Positions 26,770 through 35,749 of a stretch of 57,013 bases of DNA are shown here, piece by piece. Source of the DNA: Betaproteobacteria bacterium HGW-Betaproteobacteria-3 (lineage in GTDB: Bacteria > Pseudomonadota > Gammaproteobacteria > Burkholderiales > Burkholderiaceae_C); NCBI GenBank assembly GCA_002842205.1, contig PHCI01000022.1, positions 1 to 57,013 on the forward strand, written 5' to 3'. A program made the translations under genes and the position numbers. The number at the start of each line of letters is the position of its first letter. Position 1 is the first letter of the stretch. The notes under the pieces are model-generated. The model was given only the letters and a program-made list of their open reading frames with translations, was not told the origin of the DNA and made no database searches.

Positions 26770-29160
26770 CTATTCAAAAGTGCTGAACCGGCTCGGCGTG
26801 GTGGTGGTTTGTTCGCGCAGCGGCCGGTAGCCGGGGACGTTCTGCTGCAGGGTGCGCAGCGGGCTCGCCCCGACACGCGTAAAGCCCACAAACTCCAGCT
26901 GGAACAAAAGCCGCTGGGTGGCGCTGGTGGTGCTGCTTTGCAGGCGCTCGATCACGATGCGGCCAATCCAGCAGCACCCATCGTATTCCAGTCCGACGAT
27001 GGAATCCACCAGTTTGGCGTCGCGCAGGCTGTAATTCATGCGCCCCACGGTGTACCAGCGGTTCTTGCCGGGGCTGTTGGCGGCGGCACGCGTGCCGGAT
27101 TCAGCGTCGCTCCAGGGCGCGCGCAGCGGCCACTGCCAGCCCACATCGATCTGCTCGCTGGCGCCGCGGGCGAAGCGGTAGGCCGCGCTGACCACGCGGT
27201 AACTGCCCGGGCTGTAGCGGCCTCCCACCGTCGAGCGGATCGAGCGCCCGATCTTGGGGTTGTACTGGACCGTGGAGTCCAGCGCCCATTGACGGTCCCA
27301 GTTCACCGAACCCCCGACCAGCACGTCGGACAGCCGGTCGCTCACGGGCGTACCGCCGGGCAGCGTCACGTCCTGATTCTTGAAGCGCAGGCGCTGGGCC
27401 ACGCCAAAGCGGGCGGCCTCGGCGCCGGTGGCCGGGTCGAGCAGCCGCGTGGTGGCGCCCAGCGTGAGCAGGTTACTGTCGGAGATGCGGTCGTTGCCGC
27501 CAAAGGCGTTCTCGGTGTAGACCGTGGCGAAATTGAAGTCGTTGACGGCCGAGTCGAAATTGGGCAACAGGCTCTGGTTTCGAAACGGCGTGTACACGTA
27601 AAAGGCGCGCGGCTCCAGCGTCTGGCGCAGGGCCCGGCCGAAGAAGCTGGCGTCGCGCTCGAACACCAGGCCCGAGTCCAGGCTGAAGGTGGGCACCGTG
27701 CGGCCAGCCGAGCGGCGCCCGTCGGCCAGCGGCTGGTCAAAATCGTAGCGGGTCGCGTGCAGCTGCAACTTGGGCGTGATGAACGCCGCCGGAAACACCC
27801 AGGGGCGGCTCAGCTGCAGCTGGGTGAAGGCACGGTTGCCGTTGGGTTGAAGCGTCCGCAGGCGGTTGGCGTCGAACTGGGTGTAATCGGCCAGGGCCGA
27901 CACGTCGAAGCCGCCCACGTTGGCGCGGTCGTAGCGCCCGATGAGCTGCGGCAGCCGGTCGTAGGGTGGCGTGATGGGCGCGGTCACGTCCTGCAGGGTC
28001 TGCCACTTGAGCACGCGCACGCCCGCCGAGAAATCGCCTTCGGCCCAGCTGAGGTTGCCGTCGTTGGCCAGCAGCCGCTGGGTTAATGAGGTGGACGCCC
28101 GGGGGAAATCACGCCAGTAGTTGTCGTCGCTCACCCGGTTGAGCGCGATGTTCAGGCCCAGGCGGCCCACGGCGGAGTCGATCGCCCCGTTGTGCAGGGC
28201 CGAATAGCCCCAGCGGTCGCGGTTGCGCAAGGCGTCCTGGGGCAGGTACTGCCCCAGCAACTGGCCGCTGTAATCCTTTTCAAGGTAACGGAACTCCCCG
28301 CCCAGGTCCACGCCGCGGCGTGCCAGCAGCGTGGGGGTGAACGTGGCATCGCGGTTGGGCGCGATGTTCCAGTAATAGGGCAGGGTGACCTGCGCGCCGC
28401 TCACGGTGTCCAGCCCGACGATGGGTGGCAGCAGGCCCGACTTGCGGCGGTCGGACAACGGAAAGCTCATGGACGGCAATGGCAGGATCGGCACATCCTT
28501 GAAGCGCAGCACCGCGCCTTCGGCCACACCCACCTCTTCGTCGTTGTCGATCCGGATCGCGTCGGCGTTCAGAATCCAGTCGGGCAGCCAGCCGACGCCG
28601 GGTTCGCGCTGGCAGGTGGTGTAGTTCGCGTTGTGGATGACCGCGCGCTTGTCGTCCAGAAAATCGATCCGGCTGGCCTGGCCATAGGCGTCGTTTTTCA
28701 GAAAACGGTAGCTGGGCTGGGTGAAGAAGCCTTCGAACGCATCGACCTTGAGCTCCAGCGCCGCGCCGCTGTAGGTGTTGCCCGCGCTGTTGATGCGCAC
28801 GTTGCCGCTGGCCTTGGCCTGGTCGTCGGGCTGGTAGTACTCCATGTGGTCGGCGCGGATCACCGTGGTGCCGCGGCGCAGCACGGCGTCGCCTTCGATC
28901 ACGGTTTCCAGATCGGTGCGGCCGCTCATCCGGTCCCCCGAAATGAAGGTGGGCATCTGGGTGCGCACCGGCGCGGGCCACTGCTCCTGCAGCAGCCCAC
29001 TGGGTTTGAGCTGGAGGGGCCCCGGCGCTTCGTCCTGCGCCCAGGCCGACGCACCCTGCAGCAGCACGCCGATCACGCAGGCCAGCGGCGTCAGCACAAA
29101 ACGCGGCCGCGCGCCGCCCGTGGTGCGGGGGTTCTTCAGGGCGGGCAATGGAACGGGCAT
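26770..29160 (-). CDS. lptD: LPS-assembly protein LptD
   Basis: Outer-membrane beta-barrel that inserts lipopolysaccharide into the outer leaflet. The 796 residues are family length. A signal peptide ends near ASAWAQ (residue 42). The LptA-like N-terminal jellyroll includes GDAVLRRGTTVIRADHMEYY, and the barrel follows. Cysteines for the essential disulfides are seen in YTTCQREPG and in the C-terminal YDGCCWIG. The final residue is not aromatic-rich (FSTFE), but STF lies at the end. It is divergent from amgK and followed by surA. Confidence 0.94.
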   Translation of the reverse strand: MPVPLPALKNPRTTGGARPRFVLTPLACVIGVLLQGASAWAQDEAPGPLQLKPSGLLQEQWPAPVRTQMPTFISGDRMSGRTDLETVIEGDAVLRRGTTVIRADHMEYYQPDDQAKASGNVRINSAGNTYSGAALELKVDAFEGFFTQPSYRFLKNDAYGQASRIDFLDDKRAVIHNANYTTCQREPGVGWLPDWILNADAIRIDNDEEVGVAEGAVLRFKDVPILPLPSMSFPLSDRRKSGLLPPIVGLDTVSGAQVTLPYYWNIAPNRDATFTPTLLARRGVDLGGEFRYLEKDYSGQLLGQYLPQDALRNRDRWGYSALHNGAIDSAVGRLGLNIALNRVSDDNYWRDFPRASTSLTQRLLANDGNLSWAEGDFSAGVRVLKWQTLQDVTAPITPPYDRLPQLIGRYDRANVGGFDVSALADYTQFDANRLRTLQPNGNRAFTQLQLSRPWVFPAAFITPKLQLHATRYDFDQPLADGRRSAGRTVPTFSLDSGLVFERDASFFGRALRQTLEPRAFYVYTPFRNQSLLPNFDSAVNDFNFATVYTENAFGGNDRISDSNLLTLGATTRLLDPATGAEAARFGVAQRLRFKNQDVTLPGGTPVSDRLSDVLVGGSVNWDRQWALDSTVQYNPKIGRSIRSTVGGRYSPGSYRVVSAAYRFARGASEQIDVGWQWPLRAPWSDAESGTRAAANSPGKNRWYTVGRMNYSLRDAKLVDSIVGLEYDGCCWIGRIVIERLQSSTTSATQRLLFQLEFVGFTRVGASPLRTLQQNVPGYRPLREQTTTTPSRFSTFE

Positions 29161-29194
29161 GGGCAGCGGGATGTCAGCAGATCAGGGGCACCAG

Positions 29195-29245
29195 ACAAAC
29201 ACCCGGCCGTGCCGCTGGGGGACACAGGGGCACGGCCGGGTTTGT
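29195..29245. other. Inverted repeat between lptD and amgK
   Basis: ACAAACACCCGGCCGTGCC at 29195-29213 is mirrored by GGCACGGCCGGGTTTGT at 29229-29245, giving a 17-bp stem with a two-base bulge around a 15-base loop in the divergent promoter region. TAGAAT at 29245-29250 looks like a -10 for amgK. It could be an operator or a hairpin. Confidence 0.5.
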
Positions 29246-29259
29246 AGAATGGATTATCC

Positions 29260-30615
29260 ATGACCGCACCGCCGCAGCCCCCATCGGGTTCTCCCGCTTG
29301 CCCTCCCGCCTCACCCGGGCCGTCCACGTCGGCCGCCGCCGCGCCCGCCGCCCCGCTGGCCGTGGCCTGGGCCGACCCGGCCCGCCAGGCCGCCTTCACG
29401 CAATGGCTGGCCCGCGAGGCCCCCGCGCACGGCCTGCGGCCCGACACCGTGCGGGTGGCCTCGGCCGACGCCAGCTTTCGCCGCTATCTGCGCGTGGACT
29501 GCGCCGGGGGTGGCAGCTGCATCGTCATGGACGCGCCGCCGGCGCAGGAAAACTGCGCGCCGTTCGTCAAGGTCGCCGGGCTGATGGCCCAGGCTGGCCT
29601 GCAGGTGCCGCAGGTGCTGGCCTGGGACGAAGCACAAGGCTTCATGCTGCTGAGCGACCTGGGCACGCAGACCATGATGGACGTGATCGACCGCGACCAC
29701 CCCGGCGCCAACCTCGCGCTGTACCAGCAGGCCGTGGACGCGCTGGTGGCGTGGCAACGGGCATCGCGCCCCGGCGTGCTGCCGCCCTATGACGCCGCAC
29801 TGCTGAAGCGCGAGCTGGCGCTGTTCCCCGACTGGTACGTGGCCCGGCACCGCGGCGTGGTGCTGAGCGACCGCCAGCGCGGCGTGCTGGACCACGCCTT
29901 CGAACGCATCGTGGCCCACAACCTGGCCGCCCCCAGCGTGTTTGTGCACCGAGATTTCATGCCCAGAAACCTCATGAAGTTGTTGGCCCCCACGCTGCCC
30001 ACTGCGTGTGGTTCGCTGGACGAGACGCTGCCGGAGTCAGCGTCCCTTCGGGCTGTCCGGCCCTGCGCAGGCAGGCCCGGAGCCGCAGCCCTCAGCCCCC
30101 AGGGGGCTGAGCTTGCTTGGGAGCGGCCCGGCGCGGCGCTCTCGGCCCCCACGCTCCCCACTGCGTGTGGTTCGCTGGCCCCCGGGCTGGGTGTGCTGGA
30201 CTTCCAGGACGCGGTGTACGGCCCGATCACCTACGACATCGCCAGTCTGATGCGCGACGCCTTTCTGAGCTGGGACGAAGACTTTGTGCTCGACGTCACC
30301 GTGCGCTACTGGGAGCAGGCGCGCAGGGCCGGGCTGCTGGGCGCCCGCAGCGCCTCGGGCTGGGGCGAGGATTTTGGCGAGTTTTACCGGGGCGTCGAAT
30401 GGATGGGCCTGCAGCGGCACCTGAAAGTGGCCGGCATTTTTGCCCGGCTGACCCTGCGCGACGGCAAGCCCAGGTACCTGGCCGACGCGCCGCGCTTCAT
30501 CGGCTACATCCGCGCCACCGCCCACCGCTACCGCGAGCTCGGGCCGCTGCTCAAGCTCATCGACGAGATCGAAGGCACGGCCGCCGCCACGGGCTTCGCG
30601 TTCGGCCGGGTTTGA
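29260..30615 (+). CDS. amgK: N-acetylmuramate/N-acetylglucosamine kinase-like phosphotransferase with a large repeat-derived insertion
   Basis: Anomeric cell-wall sugar kinase of the aminoglycoside-phosphotransferase fold that feeds MurU in peptidoglycan recycling. The 451 residues exceed the roughly 330-370 of homologues. An Ala/Pro-rich N-terminal extension covers about 35 residues. The nucleotide lobe includes ASADASFRRYLRV and VMDAPPAQE. The catalytic loop is FVHRDFMPRNLM near residue 235 and the metal-binding motif is GVLDFQDAVYGPITYD near 308. These normally lie about ten residues apart; here a family B repeat adds about 65 residues between them. The frame is open, so a full protein can be made, but activity is uncertain. 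Divergent from lptD. Confidence 0.85.
   Translation: MTAPPQPPSGSPACPPASPGPSTSAAAAPAAPLAVAWADPARQAAFTQWLAREAPAHGLRPDTVRVASADASFRRYLRVDCAGGGSCIVMDAPPAQENCAPFVKVAGLMAQAGLQVPQVLAWDEAQGFMLLSDLGTQTMMDVIDRDHPGANLALYQQAVDALVAWQRASRPGVLPPYDAALLKRELALFPDWYVARHRGVVLSDRQRGVLDHAFERIVAHNLAAPSVFVHRDFMPRNLMKLLAPTLPTACGSLDETLPESASLRAVRPCAGRPGAAALSPQGAELAWERPGAALSAPTLPTACGSLAPGLGVLDFQDAVYGPITYDIASLMRDAFLSWDEDFVLDVTVRYWEQARRAGLLGARSASGWGEDFGEFYRGVEWMGLQRHLKVAGIFARLTLRDGKPRYLADAPRFIGYIRATAHRYRELGPLLKLIDEIEGTAAATGFAFGRV
29985..30180 (+). repeat. Family B repeat inserted in frame in amgK
   Basis: Two copies of CACGCTSCCCACTGCGTG-TGGTTCGCTGG (at about 29990 and 30149) flank a middle part with CCCCCAGGGGG and GGAGCGGCCCGGCGCGGCG. 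The middle also holds a distinct hairpin (GGCCCTGCGCAGGCAGG). The whole insert keeps the amgK frame and is read as APTLPTACGSL at both ends. Confidence 0.88.
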
Positions 30616-30651
30616 GCCCGGCGCCCGCAAATTATCAATCAAACATGCCTT

Positions 30652-30685
30652 TAGCCCTCGTCAAATGGTCATAGTTTGCTATTTA
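30652..30685 (-). repeat. Family A interspersed repeat between amgK and rsmE
   Basis: Reverse-oriented copy (AGCCCTCGTCAAATGGTCAT, then AGTTTGCTAT) in the 87-bp gap, ending about 18 bases before the rsmE start. Confidence 0.85.
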
Positions 30686-30702
30686 AACTATAGTTATTGA
30701 CC

Positions 30703-31521
30703 ATGCCCCGGTTTCATTGCCCCATGCCCCTGGCCACCGGCGACGCACTCGATCTGCCCGCCGGTGCGGCGCGCCACGTGCAGGTGTTGCGACTGCAGCC
30801 GGGCGACGCCATCACCCTGTTCGCCGGTGACGGCGGTGGTGAGTTCGACGCCGTGGTCACCCGCATGGGCCGCAGCAGCGTGGCGGTGTCGGTGGGCGCG
30901 CACCATGCCGTGGACCGCGAGCCACCGCATGCGCTGCACCTGGCCGCAGCGCTGATCGCCAGCGACCGCATGGACTGGCTGGTGGAGAAAGCCACCGAGC
31001 TCGGCGTGGCGTCGATCCAGCCGCTGGTGGCCACGCGCAGCGTGCTCAAACTCGCCGGGGAGCGTGCCGACAAGAAGCGCGCGCACTGGCAGGCCGTGGC
31101 CGTGGCCGCCTGCGAGCAGTGCGGGCGCAACCGCGTGCCCGCCATCCACGCCGTGCAAACCCTCGGCGACTGGCTGGCCCTGCCGCGCACGGATTCGGCC
31201 ACGCCCCCCGCACTCCCGGCGTCTGCGACCGCCCCTGACGCGCCCAAGCGCTGGCTGCTGTCGCTGCACCCGCAGGCCCAGCCGCTGGCCCGGGCCGCCG
31301 CCGCATCCTCCTCCTCCTTCACCGCCTCCACCGCCTCCACGCAGCGCCCATTGACCCTGCTGTGCGGGCCCGAAGGCGGCTTCACCGACGCCGAAGAGGC
31401 GCTGGCGTTAGCGCAGGGCTTTGCGCCCGTGAGCCTGGGCCCGCGCGTACTGCGGGCCGAAACCGCTCCGCTGGCGGCATTGGCCGCGCTTACACTGGCC
31501 GCACCCACCCCGCTCGCCTGA
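30703..31521 (+). CDS. rsmE: 16S rRNA (uracil1498-N3)-methyltransferase
   Basis: SPOUT-class methyltransferase acting on U1498 in the small subunit rRNA. The 272 residues open MPRFHCPMPL and carry the PUA-like N-terminal domain with RHVQVLRLQPGDAITLF. The knotted C-terminal domain has DRMDWLVEKATELGV, LLCGPEGGFTDAEEALAL and LGPRVLRAETAPLAALAAL. A low-complexity Ala/Ser/Thr stretch (residues 186-213) between SLHPQAQPLAR and LTLLCGPEGG is longer than usual. The ATG at 30703 is preferred over a TTG two codons upstream. Confidence 0.93.
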   Translation: MPRFHCPMPLATGDALDLPAGAARHVQVLRLQPGDAITLFAGDGGGEFDAVVTRMGRSSVAVSVGAHHAVDREPPHALHLAAALIASDRMDWLVEKATELGVASIQPLVATRSVLKLAGERADKKRAHWQAVAVAACEQCGRNRVPAIHAVQTLGDWLALPRTDSATPPALPASATAPDAPKRWLLSLHPQAQPLARAAAASSSSFTASTASTQRPLTLLCGPEGGFTDAEEALALAQGFAPVSLGPRVLRAETAPLAALAALTLAAPTPLA

Positions 31522-31538
31522 CCGACCGCCCCCATTCC

Positions 31539-32708
31539 ATGAAAAAAAACCTCTGGCTGCTGGCGATCTGCCAGGGGCTGTTCCTGACCAACAACGTCAC
31601 CTTCATCGCCATCAACGGGCTGGTGGGCCTGGGCCTGGCGCCACTGGGCTGGATGGCCACGCTGCCCGTCATGGGCTATGTGGTGGGCGGGGCGCTGGCC
31701 ACGCCGCTGGTGGCGCGCACGCAAAGCCGTTTCGGGCGGCGCGGCTCGTTCCAGATCGGGCTGGCCGTGGCGGCGCTCTCGGCGCTGGTGTGCGCTTACG
31801 CGGCCATCAGCCACAACTTCTGGCTGCTGTGCGCGGCCACGGTGGTGGCCGGTTACTACAACGCCAACGCCCAGCTGTACCGCTTTGCCGCGGCCGAGCT
31901 GGCCGAGCCCGCCTGGCGCGAAAAGGCCGTGTCACTGGTGATGGCCGGCGGCCTGATCGGCGCCGTGATCGGGCCCAATCTGGCGGCCCAGACGCGAACC
32001 CTGATGCATGCCCCGTTTGCCGGCGCCTACCTGGCGCTGGTGGGGGTGGCGCTGCTGGCCATGGTGCTGCTGGCGTTCATCCGGTTTCCGCCGGTGCCGC
32101 CCAAAAAGGCGGGCGAGGGTGGGCGGCCCCTGTCCGAAATCATGCGCCAGCCGGTGTTCATGGTCGCGGCGGGCGCGGGCGCGCTGAGCTATGGCGTGAT
32201 GAACCTGCTGATGGCCGCCACGCCCATTGCCATGCAGCAATGCGGGCTGCCGTTTTCAGACGCCGCGCTGGTGCTCGAATGGCACGTGATCGGCATGTTC
32301 GCGCCCGGCTTCTTCACCGGCCACCTGATCCGCCGGTTTGGCGCGCTCAGCGTGATGGGGGTGGGCGTGGTGCTGATGGCGTTGTGCATCGCCATCGCAC
32401 TGTCGGGCATTGAGCTGCACCAGTTTCTGGGCGCGCTGTTCCTGCTGGGCGTGGGCTGGAACTTCCTCTTCACCGGCAGCACCACGCTGTCGCTTTCAAC
32501 CTACGCGCCTGAGGAAAAAGACCGCGCCCAGGGGGCTTTGAACTTCTTTGTGTTTGCCACGCTCGCGGTGAGCTCTTTCGCCTCTGGCGTGCTGGTCACC
32601 ACGCGGGGCTGGACGCTGCTCAACCTGGGCTCCATGCTCCCGGTGGCGCTGATGGCGGTGGCGCTGCTCTGGCTTGCCATGCGCCAGCGCCGCACCCAAA
32701 ATGCCTGA
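31539..32708 (+). CDS. Major facilitator superfamily transporter
   Basis: An inner-membrane protein of 389 residues with 12 predicted membrane segments in two halves. The MFS signature loop between segments 2 and 3 is seen as ARTQSRFGRRGSFQIG near residue 62. The middle cytoplasmic loop is PPVPPKKAGEGGRPLSEIMR. No substrate-specific motif is recognised; drug or metabolite efflux is possible. It starts 17 bp after rsmE and may share its transcript. Confidence 0.85.
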   Translation: MKKNLWLLAICQGLFLTNNVTFIAINGLVGLGLAPLGWMATLPVMGYVVGGALATPLVARTQSRFGRRGSFQIGLAVAALSALVCAYAAISHNFWLLCAATVVAGYYNANAQLYRFAAAELAEPAWREKAVSLVMAGGLIGAVIGPNLAAQTRTLMHAPFAGAYLALVGVALLAMVLLAFIRFPPVPPKKAGEGGRPLSEIMRQPVFMVAAGAGALSYGVMNLLMAATPIAMQQCGLPFSDAALVLEWHVIGMFAPGFFTGHLIRRFGALSVMGVGVVLMALCIAIALSGIELHQFLGALFLLGVGWNFLFTGSTTLSLSTYAPEEKDRAQGALNFFVFATLAVSSFASGVLVTTRGWTLLNLGSMLPVALMAVALLWLAMRQRRTQNA

Positions 32709-32732
32709 CTGAACACAACTTGGGGAGATTTC

Positions 32733-33188
32733 ATGGGATTGCTGGATTCGGTGTTGGGCTCGGTCATGGGCGGGCAGGCGGCACAACCTGGGCAGGGCGG
32801 CCTCGGTGGCCTGGGCGGTTTGGGCGCCCTGCTGCCCATCGTCACCAGCCTGCTGGCCAACGACGGCGCGCAGGGGGGCTTGGGGGGCCTGGGCGGCCTG
32901 ATGGAGAAGTTCAACCAGGCGGGGCTGGGCCATGTCATGCAGTCGTGGGTGGGCAAGGGCGAAAACCTGCCGATCTCGGGCGACCAGTTGGGCAACGTGC
33001 TGGGCGGCGACCTGCTGGGCCAGCTTGCCGCGAAGATGGGCGTGGACCCGGCGCAGGCGTCAGGCCAGCTGTCGCAGATGCTGCCGGGCCTGATCGACCA
33101 GCTCACGCCACACGGCGCCGCGCCCCAGGGCGGCCTGGGCAATGTCGGCGACCTGATGGGCATGCTGGGCGGTTTGCTTCATAAATAG
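32733..33188 (+). CDS. YidB-like protein (DUF937)
   Basis: A 151-residue protein rich in Gly and Leu, of unknown function. The N-terminal MGLLDSVLGSVMGG, repeated GLGGLGG runs and the C-terminal block with SGDQLGNVLGGDLLGQLAAK and ASGQLSQMLPGLIDQLTP match the YidB/DUF937 family, annotated in E. coli as YidB. An overlapping frame in +2 is a shadow of the Gly-rich codons. Its TAG stop is formed inside the following family A repeat. Confidence 0.82.
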   Translation: MGLLDSVLGSVMGGQAAQPGQGGLGGLGGLGALLPIVTSLLANDGAQGGLGGLGGLMEKFNQAGLGHVMQSWVGKGENLPISGDQLGNVLGGDLLGQLAAKMGVDPAQASGQLSQMLPGLIDQLTPHGAAPQGGLGNVGDLMGMLGGLLHK

Positions 33189-33217
33189 AAGCAAACTATC
33201 GCCATTTGACGGGGGCT
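33184..33217 (+). repeat. Family A interspersed repeat between two convergent genes
   Basis: AATAGAAGCAAACTATCGCC then ATTTGACGGGGGCT. It fills the 35-bp gap between the YidB-like stop and the hydrolase stop and contributes the stop codon of the former. Confidence 0.88.
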
Positions 33218-33223
33218 CCAGCC

Positions 33224-34084
33224 CTATTTCTCTGGTTTTTTGAACTGAAACCGCTGGTCCAGCCAGCGCTGCAGCGTGGTGAACACAAGGTCCTGATCGA
33301 CCTCGTTGAACAGCTCGTGGTAGAGGCCGTCAAAACGCTGGCTGGTGACCACGCTGCGCGGTGCGGCGGCGGCAAAGGCCTTGCTGCCGGCCGGGTTGAC
33401 CAGCTTGTCGGCGCCCGCGTACAGCAGCAGGGTGGGCACGTGCCACTGGGCGGCGTGCGCGACGACGGCTGGGCCGTTGTCGGCAATGAAGCGCGCCAGC
33501 CGCCCCGACACGCGGTCGTGGCACAGCGGGTCGGCGCGGTAGCGCTGCACCACCTCGGGGTCGTGTGACAAGAACTTGGGGTTCAGGCCATTGCCCACGG
33601 TGAAATCGGGCGCCACCTTGGGCAACACGGCCAGCAGCAGTTTTTGCACGGCATTGAGGCCCGGGTCCAGCGCGGGGGAAGACATCACCAGCGCGTCCAC
33701 CGGGCGAATCCCGCGCGCCACAAAGCACCCGGCCACCAGCCCGCCCATGCTGTGGCCCAGCAGGATGATGGGCAGCCTGCGCCGCGTGCGCGCTCGCGTG
33801 CTGTCCACCACGTCGGCCAGGTCGTTGAGCAGGCGGTCGGGCACCGACAGGGTGCCGCGCTTGCCACCGGAATCGCCATGGCCGTACTGGTCGTAGGCGC
33901 GCACGTAAAAGCCCCAGCGGTTCAGGTGCCGGGCCACGTGCTCGTAACGCCCGGCGTGCTCGCCCAGCCCGTGCACCAGGATCACGGCCCCGCGCGGCGG
34001 AACGCCTTCGGGCGTTTTCCATTCGAACATCGCAAGGTTTTCGCCGTCTTCGGCGGTATAGGTCGACAGGATCGAATCGCTCAT
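33224..34084 (-). CDS. Alpha/beta hydrolase, monoacylglycerol lipase-like
   Basis: A 286-residue cytosolic serine hydrolase. The oxyanion motif is VHGLGEHAGRY near residue 38, the nucleophile elbow GHSMGG is near 110, the acid is probably in YAGADKLVNP, and the His in DGLYHELFNE. This is the lysophospholipase/monoacylglycerol lipase subgroup (Hydrolase_4). It converges on the YidB-like gene. Natural substrate is unknown; short or long acylglycerols are likely. Confidence 0.87.
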   Translation of the reverse strand: MSDSILSTYTAEDGENLAMFEWKTPEGVPPRGAVILVHGLGEHAGRYEHVARHLNRWGFYVRAYDQYGHGDSGGKRGTLSVPDRLLNDLADVVDSTRARTRRRLPIILLGHSMGGLVAGCFVARGIRPVDALVMSSPALDPGLNAVQKLLLAVLPKVAPDFTVGNGLNPKFLSHDPEVVQRYRADPLCHDRVSGRLARFIADNGPAVVAHAAQWHVPTLLLYAGADKLVNPAGSKAFAAAAPRSVVTSQRFDGLYHELFNEVDQDLVFTTLQRWLDQRFQFKKPEK

Positions 34085-34148
34085 GGGATCGACGGGGCGG
34101 GCGTTGGAAAGGATGGAAAAGACGCTCTCGGGACCACAGGCCAGCCCC

Positions 34149-35609
34149 TCAGGGCAGGCTCGCCATCACTTGCGCCACGGCGGCGGTGAGCTTTTTGGCA
34201 TAGGGCACGTGCAGAAACTCGTTGGGCCCGTGGGCGTTGCTGCGCGGCCCGAGCACGCCGCAGACCATCATCTGCGACTTTGGGAAGCCCTGGCTCAGCA
34301 TGTTCATGAGCGGGATGGTGCCGCCCTGGCCGATGTAGCCGCAGCGCGCGCCAAAGTGGGCCTGGCTGGCCGCGTCGAGCGCCTGCTCGAACCAGGGCGC
34401 GGTGGCGGGCGCGTTCCAGCCCGTGGCGCCACCGCCTGATTCGAACGTGACCCTGGCCTGGTAGGGCGCGTTGTCTTCGAGCAGGGCCTTCATCTGCTGC
34501 ACCGCCTGGGCGGCGTCCACCAGCGGCGGCAGGCGCAGGCTGAGTTTGAAGGCGGTGTAGGGGCGCAGCACATTGCCTGCATCCTTCAGGGCGGGGAAGC
34601 CCTCGGCACCGGTCACGCTCAGCGTGGGCGTCCAGGTGCGGTTGAGCAGCGCCTGCACCGGTTCGGTGGTGGTGGGCAGCGCAAAGGCGGTGGCGCCGCC
34701 GCAGTCGTAGTGCGCCCAGGGAAAGCGCTTGTACACCTCGTCGCCCAGGATCGCGGCCGTGGCCCGGGCCTGCGCCAGCCGCTCGGGCGGCACCTCGCAA
34801 TGGAAGCTCGCGGGCAGCAGGCGGCCGGTGGCGCTGTCTTCGAGCCGGTCGAGCACCTGGCGCAGGATGCGAAAGCTCGACGGCACCAGGCCCGAGGCGT
34901 CGCCCGAATGCACGCCTTCGGTGAGGATCTCCACCCGGAGCACGCCGCTGGCCATGCCGCGCAGGCTGGTGGTGAGCCAGAGCTGGTCGTAGTTGCCGGC
35001 GCCCGAGTCCAGGCAGATGACCAGCGCCACCTCGCCCAGCCGCGGGCGCAGCGCGTCCACATAGGGCAGCAGGTCGTAGGAGCCGCTTTCCTCGCAGGTT
35101 TCGATCAGCCCGACGATGCGCGGGTGCGGCACGTTCTGGCTTTTCAGGGCCTGCACGGCCGCGATGCTGGCGTACACCGCGTAGCCGTCGTCGGCGCCGC
35201 CACGGCCGTACAGCTTGCCGTCTTCGTATTTGGGGGTCCAGGGCCCGAGGTCGTGGCGCCAGCCGGAAAACTCGGGCTGCTTGTCCAGGTGGCCGTACAT
35301 CAGCACCGTCTGGGCACTCGCGGCGCGCGTGGCCGCCACCTCAAAGAACAGCACCGGCGTGCGGCCCGGCAGGCGCACGATCTCCAGCGTCAGGCCCGGC
35401 ACCTTTTGCGCCTCGACCCAGCTGGCGGCATTGCGCAGCACGGTCTCAATGTGGCCGTGGGCGGCCCAGTCGCCGTCAAACGTGGGGGACTTGGCCGGGA
35501 TGCGGATGTAGTCGGTGAGCTGGCGCACGATGTCGCCGTCCCACGCGCGGGTGGCATGGTCCAGCGCCTGGGCGGCGTCGAGCACGGTGGTGGGGACTCG
35601 GGCGTTCAT
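34149..35609 (-). CDS. M20-family metallopeptidase
   Basis: A zinc dipeptidase or carboxypeptidase of 486 residues. Metal ligands are seen in LMYGHLDKQPEF (His), YGRGGADDGY (Asp), ETCEESGS (Glu pair) and CLDSGAG (Asp). The C-terminal GPRSNAHGPNEF holds the last His. The lid domain carries EGVHSGDASGLVPSS, which is typical of the dipeptidase group of M20. Start MNARVPTTVLD at 35609 has AGGAG about nine bases upstream; longer frames merge with the neighbouring gene on the opposite side and are spurious. Confidence 0.9.
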   Translation of the reverse strand: MNARVPTTVLDAAQALDHATRAWDGDIVRQLTDYIRIPAKSPTFDGDWAAHGHIETVLRNAASWVEAQKVPGLTLEIVRLPGRTPVLFFEVAATRAASAQTVLMYGHLDKQPEFSGWRHDLGPWTPKYEDGKLYGRGGADDGYAVYASIAAVQALKSQNVPHPRIVGLIETCEESGSYDLLPYVDALRPRLGEVALVICLDSGAGNYDQLWLTTSLRGMASGVLRVEILTEGVHSGDASGLVPSSFRILRQVLDRLEDSATGRLLPASFHCEVPPERLAQARATAAILGDEVYKRFPWAHYDCGGATAFALPTTTEPVQALLNRTWTPTLSVTGAEGFPALKDAGNVLRPYTAFKLSLRLPPLVDAAQAVQQMKALLEDNAPYQARVTFESGGGATGWNAPATAPWFEQALDAASQAHFGARCGYIGQGGTIPLMNMLSQGFPKSQMMVCGVLGPRSNAHGPNEFLHVPYAKKLTAAVAQVMASLP

Positions 35610-35749
35610 GCTTGTACTCCTGATCAGTTGAGGACAGAGCTGGCTCGCTGCGCGTCGCTGCGGTCTGTCCCGCAAGATTTCTGTCCAAAGAGCTATTGCA
35701 ACACAGGGCGCATGGTTTTGTCTCGCCCGGACGCGGTCCACTGGGCCAT

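Noticed and set aside
32720-33184. Second frame overlapping the YidB-like gene
   Set aside because: Repetitive Gly/Leu codons keep several frames open; only the DUF937 frame has family motifs.
35610-35749. Possible small gene between the peptidase and oxidoreductase genes
   Set aside because: No ORF of coding character and no structure beyond weak GC-rich repeats.
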